Source: Gymnopus androsaceus JB14 (lineage: Eukaryota > Basidiomycota > Agaricomycetes > Agaricales > Omphalotaceae). From it: a stretch of 64,000 nt of DNA. The stretch spans positions 992,001-1,056,000 of the forward strand of contig ML769383.1 of NCBI GenBank assembly GCA_009733575.1. Reading direction: 5' to 3'. Shown in pieces: positions 34,158 through 45,896 of this stretch (its first letter is position 1; the number at the start of each line of letters is the position of its first letter). The position numbers were made by a program, and so were the translations under genes. The notes beneath the pieces were generated by a model that had not been told where the DNA came from, did not search any database, and saw only the letters and a program-made list of their open reading frames with translations.

Positions 34158-35603
34158 TCAATCTTGCTTTTTGTCCTGTGCTTCTTTACTTGTTTCCGGT
34201 TCGTCGATCCATTTCCACGCGTCCAAAAGCTCTCCGCGAAGAAGGCCCGTTAAAACAAATGACAGTATGCACGCGGGACTGAGCATAGTAATTGGTCAAC
34301 GGATGGATCTTCAATAGATCATTTGCACTAACCTGAGATATAGAAGAGCAGGTTGTGCGGCTTTGAAGACGTGCATCACAGTCATGGTGGTAAGCAAACC
34401 GGCAACATACGCCACCAATGATGCATGAAAATAAGGTTTGCTGAAAGAAGAACCTGTCTTGTTGCTTTTGAGATGGCGATGATAGTCATAACGCAGCGCC
34501 AGAGACACAAATGCTCCAGGAATAACTACGTCCCCTAATCCTAGCATCGTAAACCCAGATTCATCTGAGAACGACAACGATTTTGGCCAAAGCAGCTTAA
34601 TGGGAACATCAAGAGTAGTTGCAACTTCCACCATCTGCAATTGACAGGTGAGACGACAAATTGACATAATAACGAAATGTTAGACTTGCGACGCGCGTTC
34701 CAAACACCCACCTGTAAAATTGCAACGATAATGAAATACCGGGAGAAGAATAACAAGTAGCTTACCAGATGTCGTATACAAAAAGTCCTGACAAAAGAGC
34801 AGTGCCTGTCTTGAAAGAGTCAATTTTCAACAACGACAGCGCGTTATGAGAAAATGACAGGGATAGCATGTCCGTGAGCAGAGCAGATCTTCGGCCTGCA
34901 GGTGAATATCTGTATAGAGCAGAAGGAATCACAGAAACCGGCATGAGGAGGAGAGATGGCGTTCGCCATGTCAGTGAAAAGATATCTGCGCGCAAAAGTA
35001 ATGTCAGCCTGTATAATTCATTATTAGTTCGAGGGCTACGTACTGGCGCGACCCTTTTTGACATTGACAGTAAAGCGTTCGAAACTTTTCCAGCGCTCAT
35101 CTCCAAGCAAATAGCGTACGAGAGTGACAGAAGACTAAAAAAAATTTAGTCCTACGCAGCGAAAACTAATCGGAACTTGTTCTTACCTTCCATACACTTC
35201 CGATTCCAGCTACGGAGAAATACCAGCCCAAAATCCAGTTGATCCACTCCTTCCCGAAATACTTAATGACCAAGAACAGACCAAAAAGCACGACAGATCC
35301 AATCTAGCACCAGGTCAGAAGATGGTCCTCGTGTACGGATTGAGCGGAAACTACAATGGGGAATAGCCAGGCATCCTCGAGAGAAAGACGCTCAGGGAGC
35401 TCGTCTTCGTCTTCATCCTCGCTTTCCGCATCTTTTTTGCTTGTCCTGGAATGCTTCTTGGGGCTCTGCATTCATTTAGCCTTAGAATATGCGTGCAACG
35501 ATGAACGAACCGGTAAGGAGCCGTACGCCCCAGTATAGATGCAGGTACACGCGAGGCACAAGAGGCCAGCGTAAGATGAGTATATGTCCAATTCTGTCGG
35601 CAT
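34158..35603 (-). CDS. Signal peptide peptidase (presenilin-type aspartyl protease)
   Basis: Multi-spanning ER-membrane protease that cuts leftover signal peptides and some membrane proteins. The start (MPTELDIYSSYAGLLCLACT) begins the first helix. A charged Ser/Glu/Asp loop (SPKKHSRTSKKDAESEDEDE) follows, then WLFPIV and IGSVVLFGLFLVIKYFGKEW, WINWILGWYFSVAGIGSVWK. The first catalytic Asp is in GLFVYDIW/WVFGT, where an intron falls after Trp, and the second in the GxGD motif MLGLGDVVIPGAFVSLALRY. The third hallmark, the PAL motif, is in AAQPALLYL. The C-terminal tail is SPACILSFVLTGLLRGELLD followed by an acidic/Lys-rich end (EAQDKKQD), similar to an ER-retrieval KKXX-like signal. All catalytic elements are present. 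Roughly ten introns. Confidence 0.93.
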
Positions 35604-36098
35604 CAGAGTCACAAGTAAGTTCAGTTTGATTTTAGGCGCCCGTAAATTAAAAAGCAGGACCCAGGAGTCTTGCGAGTTAACTTAAAGAGTTTCTTCATCT
35701 CTCTTTCCATTCCTGGAATGATCCTTAACACTAATAGAATGCTTCATCTGATGTCATATCGTTGCATGAGAAACAGTGGACACAAGCTTGCTATACTTAA
35801 TGACATTCAACCAGAATCTGGATCTCTTCCGTCGGTGTCAATAGTCATTTCAGGTTCGGTTCATTCGGTCCAAAAAGCATACCGGTCCTAGTTAGAACTG
35901 TATAGGAAACAACGAGGTCTTCAGCACTATGGTATGATTTCCCCCAGTCTAACCTCTATGATGATTATTTCCGTGTTTCCAGCAACATCCAGCTGACCCT
36001 ACCTTTATTCCAACGCGGGATGGCTAATACCCAGCCGCTATTCCATTCTTTCTTCCATCACTAACAGCTATCCAGGACGAGTCAGCAGATTCACAGAG
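35604..36098. other. Intergenic
   Basis: About 500 bp holding the promoter of the signal peptide peptidase gene and the 3' flank of the gamma-glutamyltransferase gene. No frame with recognisable motifs. Confidence 0.4.
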
Positions 36099-38451
36099 TC
36101 AACTGAAAGATTGGAGTAGCGCACCAAAAATCGTGCCATTCTGTTCTTGAACTACAATATTAACCACCGAGGAGACTCGGTTGATGTCAAATACTGGTTG
36201 GTCGGCATCTCAGCGCAACTATATCACGCACACTAAAAATGAAGAATCTTACCAGTAACGTTGTGCCCCCTCTCTCTTAAAGCATCCAATAAATTCTCGG
36301 GATAGATATCATCCGCAATAGTGATAGGAGGGTAAAGTTGATCGTGTAGACGGCCGTATTCTACGGCTTCGAGGAGGTTCATACCGTTTAGAGTATGAAG
36401 AAATACTTGTAGGATTGCAGTGAAGATGAGTGAGCCGCCTGAACCTCCTACCGCGAGGTAAAACGAGCCGTCCGCATTTTCCATTATAGTCGGAACAGTG
36501 GATGAAAGAGGGCGTTTTCCTGGCTCGGGATAGTTGTCTAGAAGATGTATCGATGATGAAGTTAAAATATTTGTTCCAAGAGTATATATACTTACAAGGT
36601 GAAGGATATAGGCCGAATGCGTTTGGCGTCCCGGGAACGCTAAAATCATCCATCTACGCGAATGGACGCGATCAGAGTGCATCCATGAAATCCAAGAGAG
36701 CATTTGGTACCTCATTGTTTAGTATGATACCGGTTTCAGCATCGAGCACTTGAGATGCAAAGACGGTGTTGACAGTATGAGTGAGAGAGACAGCCATACC
36801 TGCCTTGTCAATAACGGAAACGTGGCTCTGCAGAACAATGGATATCAGTTTTGCGCTTTACTCTTTGGGAGGTTACTTGCCGTTCCATGGTCTTCAGGCA
36901 TATCAAACAATGGGTTGTAATATTCTGCAGGGTGCGTACGATCCTAAATCAAATTTCTAAGTATAATTGGCCCACTCACGATGTAAGGAAGACTCACATC
37001 TGTAAGATTCTTCCGTATAGCATCGGCGAACGCTTTCGTACGAATTTCATGGATAGTCGCGGTATCGTTACGAAACACGGGGTCACTTATACGCGTCCTG
37101 AATGAGTGAATAAGCAAGTGCACAGAGGAAGAAATATAAGAGATATATTACCGAGCTGCAAACCCAAACTTCATGGTTTCAACAAGTCGGTGAGTATTGA
37201 CTCCAGTAAACTCGTTGAGATTATATCTCTCAAGAATATTAAGCATGTGCAAGATCACTGAAACTCAATTCAGAGACGAACGAGCGCAATAGAAGAATGA
37301 GCGACTAACCTGGTCCTGATGTAGGAGCATCCGGAACGTAGATTTTCTTGCCGAGGTAGTTGCCCTTTAGAGCTGGGTAGACATTGACCGTGTAATTTTC
37401 AAGGTCTGCATTGGAAACAATGCCACCGGTGGCTTCAATTTTACGGATTAAAGAGTCAGCAATAGGGCCCTGTGCAAGGATGAGTTGAATTGTATTTTAC
37501 AAAAAAAAGATAATGTCACCTTATAAAAGGCGTCCGGTCCTTCAGAAGCAATGATAGATAATGTTCGAGATAGATTAGTTCGACGGATTAGATCGCCTTC
37601 TTTAAGCAAAGTGCCCCTAGGAGCGAAAACAGCGCTCCAATCAGGGTTGTTGAGCATGAGATTACTGAAGAGCTGTTTTTGAAAGCCTCATGAGTGGGTG
37701 GTAGGAATTTATTAGAACACAGACTCCTACCAGCATACGTCTGGACAATTCGACGTCTACTTCCCATCCCAGAGCAAGTTCCGCAACAGGTTGAACGGTT
37801 TGCTCCCAAGGCAGATGTCCCCATCTCCGATGCGCCTCTGCTAAACCGCGTATTTCACCGGGAACTGCTACTGACAATCCACCAAACTGCGATGAGTTTC
37901 CGCCGGGAGGAAACATGGTTGTGTTCGCCAGCGACGGGGCAGTTTCCCTGAAATCAACAACGAATACCTCCGACGTAGAGTTTGCACTTGAAGGGGGGAC
38001 TCGAATCGTTAGAAAACCACCACCGCCGATACCCGCCCTGATGATCGGCGTTTAGATGTGTAGAAAAGATGGTATAGGATAAATATCCTCACGAAAACAT
38101 GTTCACAACGCCGATGCATAAGCTCGACGTTACAGCAGCATCGACAGCGTTGCCTCCTTCCTTCATGATCTTTACTCCCATCTCCGAGCATCTGACGTTC
38201 TCAGAAGCAACAGCTCCATTCTGAGCTTCAATCAGGTAGGCGGGATTGCGAAGTTGGGACCCGGGTTTGGGTATGTTGAGTGAGGGTGGAGATTGCAAAG
38301 GAATGTAGATTAGTCCGAGACAAACAGCGAAGCATAAAATGAGAGCAAGGAACAGGCGATTGGTGGGCTTTGATCTATGACCAGAGTTCGGCGGGGCGGG
38401 CCCGGGGACGGGTAGTGGTAGCTCGGTTTTTTGAGCAGTTTTTGCAGCCAT
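36099..38451 (-). CDS. Gamma-glutamyltransferase
   Basis: Type II membrane-anchored or vacuolar enzyme that splits glutathione and gamma-glutamyl conjugates (Ecm38 in yeast). Start AAKTAQKTELPLPVPGPAPP; the membrane anchor is RLFLALILCFAVCLGLIYIP. Large-subunit motifs are NGAVASENVRCSEMGVKIMK and GGNAVDAAVTSSLCIGVVNM, then FPPGGNSSQFGGLSVAVPGE. The small subunit begins at the autoprocessing site DHGT, joined across an intron to SHVSVIDKAGMAVSLTHTVN; this Thr is the catalytic nucleophile of the family. Later motifs are GKRPLSSTVPTIMENADGSF, AVGGSGGSLIFTAILQV and YGRLHDQLYPP. The intron after the catalytic Thr (36828-36880) has a GC donor (ACG then gcaagtaacc). The C-terminus is NGTIFGALLQSFS. 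Confidence 0.93.
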
Positions 38452-39002
38452 TTCCTTGCCCTAAGTATGGGAGAGACCTCTAAGTGAGGGAGAAGGGGCG
38501 CTTTGTAGGAATGGAGGTGGGCAAGACCAAGGTAGATATGTATAAGAGGGCTATCGCGCATGTTTTTCCACCGCCGAAGCTGACGCAATCGTGATAAGTA
38601 ACCCATTCAACTTGCTGACGCATTTTCCGATTCCGAGTTTGTATACAGTACTCTACCCCTGAGAGAAATAGGAGAAACAGCAGTGAGAATGGCGCGAAAT
38701 GTGATCGAACAACGTTACTCAAGTACCGCCATCACCGTGACCTAAGCCCTCCATTCATTTACGACGCGCCAAATGCCAGCAAAAAGCCGAAGCTTTTCAG
38801 AACTGCTTGCAGAAGATGAAACGCAAGTTTACTTTGAATGCTGCTCGAATTTATACTCACTATTATCTCTAGGTCGAACCTTCTTCATCAACGAGGTCAT
38901 TTTCATTTAATCGACTCTTTTGAACGTTCTTGATGATTATCCGCAGATCAAGCATCCAGAGCGAAACGGCGCAGAACAAGCCTGAATTCGCGATTCGATA
39001 GA
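38452..39002. promoter_or_regulatory. Divergent intergenic promoter region
   Basis: 550 bp between the start codons of gamma-glutamyltransferase (-) and the disordered hypothetical protein (+). No motif recognised and no additional gene. Confidence 0.4.
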
Positions 39003-40952
39003 ATGGTGGAAGCGATGAATGTAGCCTATCGATCTCCCAAAAAATCGGAAAAGTCTCGGCATCGTACACGATCTGCAGGTTCTTCTTCAGTTAGCAGCTA
39101 TGGACTTCCACGGACTCCCATAGATGGCTACGATAGATTGCAGGTCGGTGCATTGGGTCAAGGTTTTTCTGTCATCAAGATGAGAAATGGCTTCAACTCT
39201 GACTTGGACGTCGAGGATGAAGACGCGTCTCAGGTAGGTAATGGACCGTGTTCTATTCCTTACTCATATCCACTTGAGCTCTCTCAGAATACTCGTCTCC
39301 GTTCTCGATGCTCTGCTCCTTTACCAGTCTGGCTCTCCGAAACGTTCTCAACTTTAACCAAGAAACATCCACTACGGCGGCTTCTGCCAAGTTCTTCGTG
39401 GAACAAGAATACCGAAAGCTCCCAGAACGCCTCTCCAAGACATGATTCAGAGGACATATTTGCATTCAGGCCTCCTCCATCGCCGCAGAAGGCAGCACCT
39501 GTTCTCCAGTCCCCTGTCGCGTTTCACACATACCCCTGTGAAATGGCCTTTTCCACTAATCATACTTCTCCTTCGTCGCATCTTGGGCTCTTCTCGACTC
39601 CAGGACCTGCATCCTCTATATGCCAACCTAGCCCGCACAAGTCTTATGTCCCCATGTCCACCTCATTTTCACCTCTTCAGCCAAACCAAAACGAACGTCC
39701 TGCTCGCGATTACGACAATGAAATGATCGATAATGCTTTTTTAGCACCAAATAAACCATTGCTCAATTTTGCTCCTGCTTCTTCACTGCTTGCTCCGCCT
39801 GCATATAGTGCAACGCCGCCCGAAGGATATGCTGATCAAGATTCCTACATAAATGTAGGATCTCCTGCTCCATTTAGTAACAGACCGACCTCGCTACTCG
39901 TCAGACTATGCAAGTATGATGGTGGCAATCCAGCAATACCAGATCTACCAATGTCCTCTCTACCTCGTTATACGCCAGATAACAATGGTAGCAGCCTCGA
40001 TGCCGTTTTACATAATCCATTTGGAATCCCGAATGCCTACTCTACTCCCGGACCCGCGTATGTCTCTTCACGTCCTGTTTACTTCGACAACCCCGCATAC
40101 GATCCTCCGTCTGACCCTCCGGATCCTGCGTACGAGCTAGATCATGGTGTTCTAGACTTCCAGTGGAAGCCGTTCAATCGCAACACCACCCAGTTACCAG
40201 ATTCCAAGGTCTCCACAGGTCTCAAATTCACTACATCCGAATCGTACTCAGGGGCAGACGGCGACCTTGGCAGTCTACCTCCTTCGAGTGACCTATTTTC
40301 AGGCGATGATTCTAACCACTCGTATGGTCCTCCGCACACCAGCAAATCAGGTTCGCTTCCTCTCGCTACTTCAAGTGACCCTGTGTTTCAGGATGAAGAC
40401 CACGTATACGCGAAACAGATACATTCTACAGAGGATGAAGCATATCCACCCAATGTTCATCGTCCTCTTGAGGATTCTGCGCAAAAGTCAGTGGCTTCAC
40501 CCGGGCCTTTCCGGTTCAATCCACCTTCGCGCACTCCCTCCCTTACCCAGACTATTGTCCCCATGGACAGATCCTCTCTGCGCCGTCAGATGCCTTCTTC
40601 TGCAATGCGGTCGGACGCACGGTTGGTGAATTTCAAGTCACCGAGAGATGCCCGTCAGTCTCCTTCCGCCCCTCTCTCTCCTCTCCCAGATTCAGGCTCC
40701 GCCCAAGTAGAAAATCTTGATGTTCTGAAGGTATGTATTCTGATACTCATTCCGGTGCGGTCTTTGATTAACTCCTTTTTTTCTGCATTATAGAATGACC
40801 TACTGAATACCCTGGACAGGATCGCTCCTGATCCTCCTAAACGAAGTGAAAAATCGCACGTGAACGATGAAACCGAGGTGGCAGGCTCACAGGACAGTAT
40901 CGAGTCTTGGACCGAGGAACAAGAACAGGAGCTCGTACGACTCGGTCGCTAA
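39003..40952 (+). CDS. Ser/Pro-rich disordered protein, function unknown
   Basis: One long frame of nearly 600 codons, then an intron (about 40731-40793) and a final exon encoding NDLLNTLDRIAPDPPKRSEK and ending EQEQELVRLGR. A frame-preserving intron of 54 nt is also likely at about 39235-39288 (gtaggta...ctctcag). The composition is dominated by Ser, Pro, Asn and Tyr, with phosphorylation-like SP/TP sites (for example YGLPRTPIDGYDR). Two better-defined segments are SETFSTLTKKHPLRRLLPSS and DHGVLDFQWKPFNRNTTQ. No catalytic or DNA-binding motif is seen. The short hydrophobic/acidic C-terminal exon may be a conserved peptide motif. I do not recognise a family. Confidence 0.75.
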
Positions 40953-41566
40953 TGTAGATAGCTAAATACTCAAAGAATGGCATATATGCACATTGTTAAT
41001 GCTTCATTGATCTGACATAGCTACTAGTGCATTCATTGTTGAGAAATGAAGTGGGGATGCTCAGTTGCTCGACTCTCAGCTGTACAACTCTGAACCCTTC
41101 GTAGATTCTTGAGTCAGAGCTGTTTGTAGACTGGATCAAAGCAATTGCGTTTCGTGCACAAACACGGAACCTGAGCTTTGGAAAAACTGCTACTCTGGAC
41201 CACCTGGTACGGAAAACAGAGTGCAAGGAGTGCTTGGCAAACTAAAAGCTTTGCTCAAAAAAGAGGGTAGATAAGTTCTAAATTCTAGTTAATTCGTGAA
41301 TTTGGCATCAATAATAGATATCATGCTTGAACCCCATACAGCAGTACGCATACATAGAGTACAAAGCTGCGAACTGAGGTAGCAACTTGAAACCTCAAGA
41401 TAACAGTGAACGGCGGGAGGAATGCAAAGCAAAGGTCATCAATGAGCAATAGCAAACGCAAGTGCCCAATAGATAAGTACGCTTAATGCGCGAAGGGTAT
41501 CCGAATAAAGCACGGGGAGAAAGTGCGTCGTGAAGGTCGTCTATTATCATCATGCCAAATGGCATG
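40953..41566. other. Convergent intergenic region
   Basis: About 610 bp between two convergent stop codons, holding both 3' UTRs. No gene seen. Confidence 0.45.
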
Positions 41567-42587
41567 CTATTGTTCACTATACCAGTTCCCACTCGTGTAG
41601 CCTGGGTCGAAATATTGCAAAGGCTGCCCCGCAAGTCCCTTCGGGGTAGCCTTACGGTCTTCATGCCCGTGTTCTCGTTCAGATGATAACTTCTGTCGCT
41701 CGAATGCGCCAAGGAAAGCTTGATCATTAACATGATCCGGCCCGGCCCACTTGTTTTGCATACCCTGCTCCATCTCGTGGAAATTCATTGCGTTGAAGGG
41801 CATGTCCGCGGTTGGATTTTCCACAACCATGCACCTAGGCGACGCAATCATTGGCATGGGACCACCTATCATCTGACGCTGAGTTGGGTACGGTGGAATC
41901 AAGTTGTGCGAAATTTGGGGTGGGCGCATATCGTTTCTGCCAGAAGCAATAGAGGGAGCATCGAAAGGGTGCTCAAAGCTGTCATCCGGCGGAACAACTG
42001 GTGTATAGAGGTCATTTTCACCCTCATCGAAGTCTTCATCGTCCAGACCATCGACACGCAGTATCTCGAGTTCACCGCTAAGGACCAAAGTGAACCCGTC
42101 GCTCCGAGTAGGTTCCTGAACACGACGAATGGAAGCGCGATCACGCCAGTCATTAAGTTCACGGCGCAACGCATCCGTCTCGAACTTGAGCAGACGAAGT
42201 TCACGCGAAGCCACGAGACGATGGCGACGAGAAGCGTGGAAGTAAGCGATTGAAGATTTCACTATTGCTGATTTCGATGGGCGGCGAATTTGGGATAGAT
42301 TAGGAAGAATAGCAGCAAGATCCTATATAAATATACTTGAGACAAGACGTATCAGACCAGCGTAAGGTCCCTACCAGGAATCTTTCGTTCAGGGTCTCTC
42401 TACGTTGCCTCTCGACAGCGTTATGGGTCGCTCGGCGCTCAGCAGTACTATTCACGCGGCGAATTTGCTTGCGTTTCTTGCCAGTCGTGCTAGAGTTATC
42501 GGATGCGGGATCGACGGTAGTAGATGATGTCGTGCGCGAAGAGTCATCCGTCGAGGAGGGTGAGGCAGAAATATCGTTGTTTTGCAT
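41567..42587 (-). CDS. bHLH transcription factor
   Basis: Two exons. The N-terminus is Ser/Thr-rich, then the basic region RRATHNAVERQRRETLNERF carries the H-x3-E-x3-R pattern expected to bind CACGTG/E-box-like sites. The intron follows at the end of helix 1, then DLAAILPNLSQIRRPSKSAI and VKSSIAYFHASRRHRL form the loop and helix 2. A coiled segment (SRELRLLKFETDALRRELND) continues like a short leucine zipper. The rest is acidic (VDGLDDEDFDEGENDLYTP) and then Pro/Met/Gln-rich, suggesting an activation domain. It ends GYTSGNWYSEQ. Targets cannot be inferred. The single Met at 42587 is the only plausible start. Confidence 0.9.
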
Positions 42588-43067
42588 GTTTAGAGAAATG
42601 ACTGGATGTTGTTATTGAATTTCGCGAACGGAACTCAAGCGTTTCGAGGTTTATGAGGCCGGAAAGGATCGCGAGAGCTAACGAAGTCAAGAACATAAGT
42701 AAGTATGGGATGAAAAGAAGGAGCTACTTACTCCAGGCGGTACCCTTATCACGACGAGGAAGAAGCGGGGGATGTGAGGAGAACGGAGGGAAGATTGTTT
42801 TCCAGCCAGTGCTGTAATTTAATTTTATATGATTACCTTCTCTTACATACCATCAGAGTTAAGAAACGGAAATCTGCTCCCGCGCAACTTCCGCGCCAAG
42901 TTACCTTCCGCCGGTCCACGTGTTTTGCATTGTTACCGTGGTCACTGGCTGGCGTCGGAAGCAGAACACATAGGATTAGGGTATGTACTGATGGTAAAAT
43001 AAGTATCTAACAGTTTGTAAACAAGGTAGCTTCTAGATATGTATCAACGGTCCTGTGTACATCCAGC
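42588..43067. other. Intergenic
   Basis: 480 bp upstream of the bHLH gene and downstream of the O-fucosyltransferase-like gene. No gene seen. Confidence 0.45.
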
Positions 43068-44450
43068 CTAAAGCAAAGACATATCCTCAGGAACCCCTCC
43101 AACTACAAAGTCTCCTCCCAATCGCAGCGCAATGATGTAAGAAGTCAGACTTGAATACCCATTTCCGATAAAAACTTCGGCTCTTCGAGCCATTTCAATA
43201 TCAACACCAGCCAGAAAGTCCTTCTCGTCAGGCTGATAAGGAACCAATCCTGAATGGGTGATAATTTTCATAGGACCATTGACCCAGCCAGCGCGTTTGG
43301 CACGTTCTTCGTTTTTAAGAGCAGTTTCGAGCTTCCAGATGTCGGTAGATGCTGCCCCGTCGTGGATTATATGAATAGCGCGTATATAGGGCTTCCGGCG
43401 AGCGTGATAATCGATCGCCTCCATGATTCGGGATAGAGGTGGATAACAGTGGTCCATCACCGATGTCGCGTTTTCAGTGTCTAGATATGGGGGTAGTGTT
43501 GTGGATAGTATAGAGGGAAGTTTGGCCCAGTTCGTGAAACCCGTTTTCCCTTTCGCAGCGGTTGTACAGCGATCGAACAAAGTCACCTGGTGAAAGATAA
43601 TGAATAACTTTGTTCAACTGAGGGGAATAAACACACTTCGCTGAAGATGTAAAGCCATGTAGCGTTCTCCATCGAGACTGGAGAAATGACTTCGAAGATT
43701 CAGAAATGGGTACGTTCGTTCAACAATGTCAAGAATTTGCGAAGACCATTGAAAGTAACGGGATAGGTATTTCTGAAAGGGAGTCCAAATAATCTGTGCA
43801 GCAGATGAAGAAAGATACCTTACGTGGTGTTGTCAGAAGTAGGGAATGACTGACAGTACTTGAAAACTCACTTTGAATCCAGGATTGGATTGTCAACAAC
43901 TATACACTTTTCCTTTCTATTCAAGGCGGACAATGCGGTTTTCCATATATCCGTTTGTGAAGAGTCGATTTTAATGTTCACAACATCATCCGAGCCCCTG
44001 GGGCATAGTTCTTCAACAAGCGAAGAAGGGACGGAGTGTTGTGTGGGTCCCAGAAGAAAGGCAGAAAGAGGAAGTTGCTGTTTGCGAGCGCGCCAGTCAA
44101 ACGGTTGATAGATGTAAATCCGAGAAGATTGTAGGGCTAGATGGTGGTGTAGTAAGATTTCCTGGGCCTGATTCGTATTAGTCCACCTTCTTTCAGCGAA
44201 AAAGTGAACCAACCTGGTTATCAAAGCCAGCCTGATTTTGTCGTAGAAGAACAAATTTTGGGTTTTTCTGACTTTCTAGAAATTTGCGAGCAGCGTCCTC
44301 CTCAGCATGCTTTAGCTCCAAATAAAACGAATAGGGTGGTTGAGAGCCGAAGGAAAATCTGGAAATAATCAAATAAACAGCAAGGAGAGCGACAACGAAA
44401 AGGATGCGGGACCGAAAACGGTCAATCCAACGCGCAGCCTTCATGTGCAA
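43068..44450 (-). CDS. O-fucosyltransferase-like type II membrane protein
   Basis: Start MHMKAARWIDRFRSR, then a single membrane anchor RILFVVALLAVYLIISRFSF, the layout of a Golgi/ER glycosyltransferase. The luminal part reads LRQNQAGFDNQAQEILLHHH, SSRIYIYQPFDWRARKQQLP, then ERYMALHLQRSVTLFDRCTT, which lies where GDP-fucose:protein fucosyltransferase-like proteins have the 'HLRRGDYxxHC' loop. Next come RAIHIIHDGAASTDIWKLET and AGVDIEMARRAEVFIGNGYS, followed by SLTSYIIALR, the family's nucleotide-sugar site with the final 'S-N/G-x-SS' element. The 'RRGD' core is changed to QRSV here, so activity may differ or be lost. Four or five introns. The substrate is unknown. Confidence 0.78.
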
Positions 44451-45491
44451 GCAAGAAAATATACTACAGAAAGAGGGAAACGTCGAACGGCATTAGAAAC
44501 GGCGCAGGGAAAGAAGAATGACGGCAGCAGCGTAGATCCAAAAAGAAGGAATTGATCGGTCGTCAATCTTATTGGCAATTCATTATGTATGTATTCAATC
44601 TCTTTACACTGCTTTCTCTTTGAGACTGTACATCCAAGAAAGCCTCAATTAGGTCTCGTTTCTCTGTCTATTGATCTACAGCTGCGGAAAACTCAATGTC
44701 CATACTATGACTGACACGATCGAACGGAAATAACTCTTTCTAGACAAGTCCAGAGCTCAACGGAATCAATTGTTTCTTTGGTCAAACTCTGAATCAGTGA
44801 AAAGGGAAAAGAGAGGTCCACTATTGACCCCTGGCGATTCATTGCTGGCACCAACTTCCCTTCCCCAGCCAAGGCGAAAAACGGCCCGAGTCTGCTCCTT
44901 CCAAGATGCTCATGTCTTCCGACTGGCCTGGTACTCAAGATACAGAGAGCAAACAATATCAATTTAGTTTAGCTCGTAATGTTACAGTGTTTTCTGTACA
45001 ACATGAAAATACGGAACCGAGTGCATGATTGTGGAGGGTGTTTTCGGATACGTAGCAGTGACGGGGAGGAGTAACTGGATGAAAACTGAAAAACACGGGA
45101 GCTCAGCTAAACAAATGAATTTATTCATTATTCTTGATCAGACTCGGACTATTCACATCCATACATGCGTGTGTCCTGAATGCATGCTTTGGTTCAATTC
45201 ATTCTTCAAATTCTAGGTCTATGCGAAAATGCGCATCTTCTCGTGTGCCTTCAATCCGCATGATGGCGAGTACTAGTTGAAGGAGTATGATTTGTGTTGA
45301 GCTTGGTGTTCGGCGCAAATCGGACAAGGCTGTATAAACCAAGGTGTTTCTCGATATCTTCCTGTCAAGTAAATTTATTGTGCTTGGATGTTCTCCGACA
45401 GACGAGAAACTTCAAACTCGAGCTATGAGGTATAAAAGCCATGTAGCAACTACGTAGAAATTTTCATTGGCTTTTTGGTTCTATAGACACA
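44451..45491. other. Intergenic, no gene seen
   Basis: About 1 kb. The left part is the promoter of the fucosyltransferase-like gene. The right part contains a TATA-like box (45431-45436) in front of the truncated G1 peptidase frame. Other frames are short. Confidence 0.45.
45431..45436 (+). promoter_or_regulatory. TATA-like box
   Basis: The sequence tataaa lies about 60 bp before the ATG of the G1 peptidase-like frame, a normal distance for a fungal core promoter with a short 5' UTR. The promoter may therefore still be active although the coding part is truncated. Confidence 0.45.
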
Positions 45492-45896
45492 ATGTTCTCT
45501 GCCGATTTCCTCGTCCAGGCTCTCCTCGCCACCAACCAAGAAAGAGCGTATGTCCGCCCGCATAGCACGCCGTGCTACCAGCAGAGTCAACCGAAGAAGA
45601 ATCTCATCACCTCGCAGACGAGTACAGACGTCACTTACGAAGCTATGACCTTCACCACCACCGTCTCCACTGCGACATCTGGTACTTTGGTCATCATCAA
45701 CAACAGCCAAAATGTGACGGTGTCAATGGATATCTCTTCCTCCTCCGCCTCTCTGTGCCAGACCAATGCCGAATGCATTGTTGAAGACTTTGGTTATGAA
45801 TTACCCAACTGGGGAACAGTCACCTTCACTGATGCTTCAGCGAAAACTTTGAGCAGCACTCAGGTTACACCTGGCGATGCTACGATTAATTATTGA
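45492..45896 (+). pseudogene. Truncated glutamic (G1/eqolisin) peptidase relic
   Basis: The 135-codon frame carries the C-terminal half of a G1 peptidase: YEAMTFTTTVSTATSGTLVI, SSSASLCQTNAECIVEDFGY and ELPNWGTVTFTDASA. In this family the catalytic Glu lies in 'N-A-E-W-I-V-E-D-F'; here the Glu is kept but the Trp is Cys. The N-terminus (MFSADFLVQALLA) looks like a signal peptide, and the next part, read in a shifted frame, looks like the basic propeptide (SARIARRATSRVNRR). The middle, with the catalytic Gln and the first beta-sheet, is missing, and the stop comes earlier than the usual end. Full-length members have about 250-280 residues. I infer an internal deletion plus a frameshift, hence a pseudogene. 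A short expressed product cannot be excluded. Confidence 0.65.
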
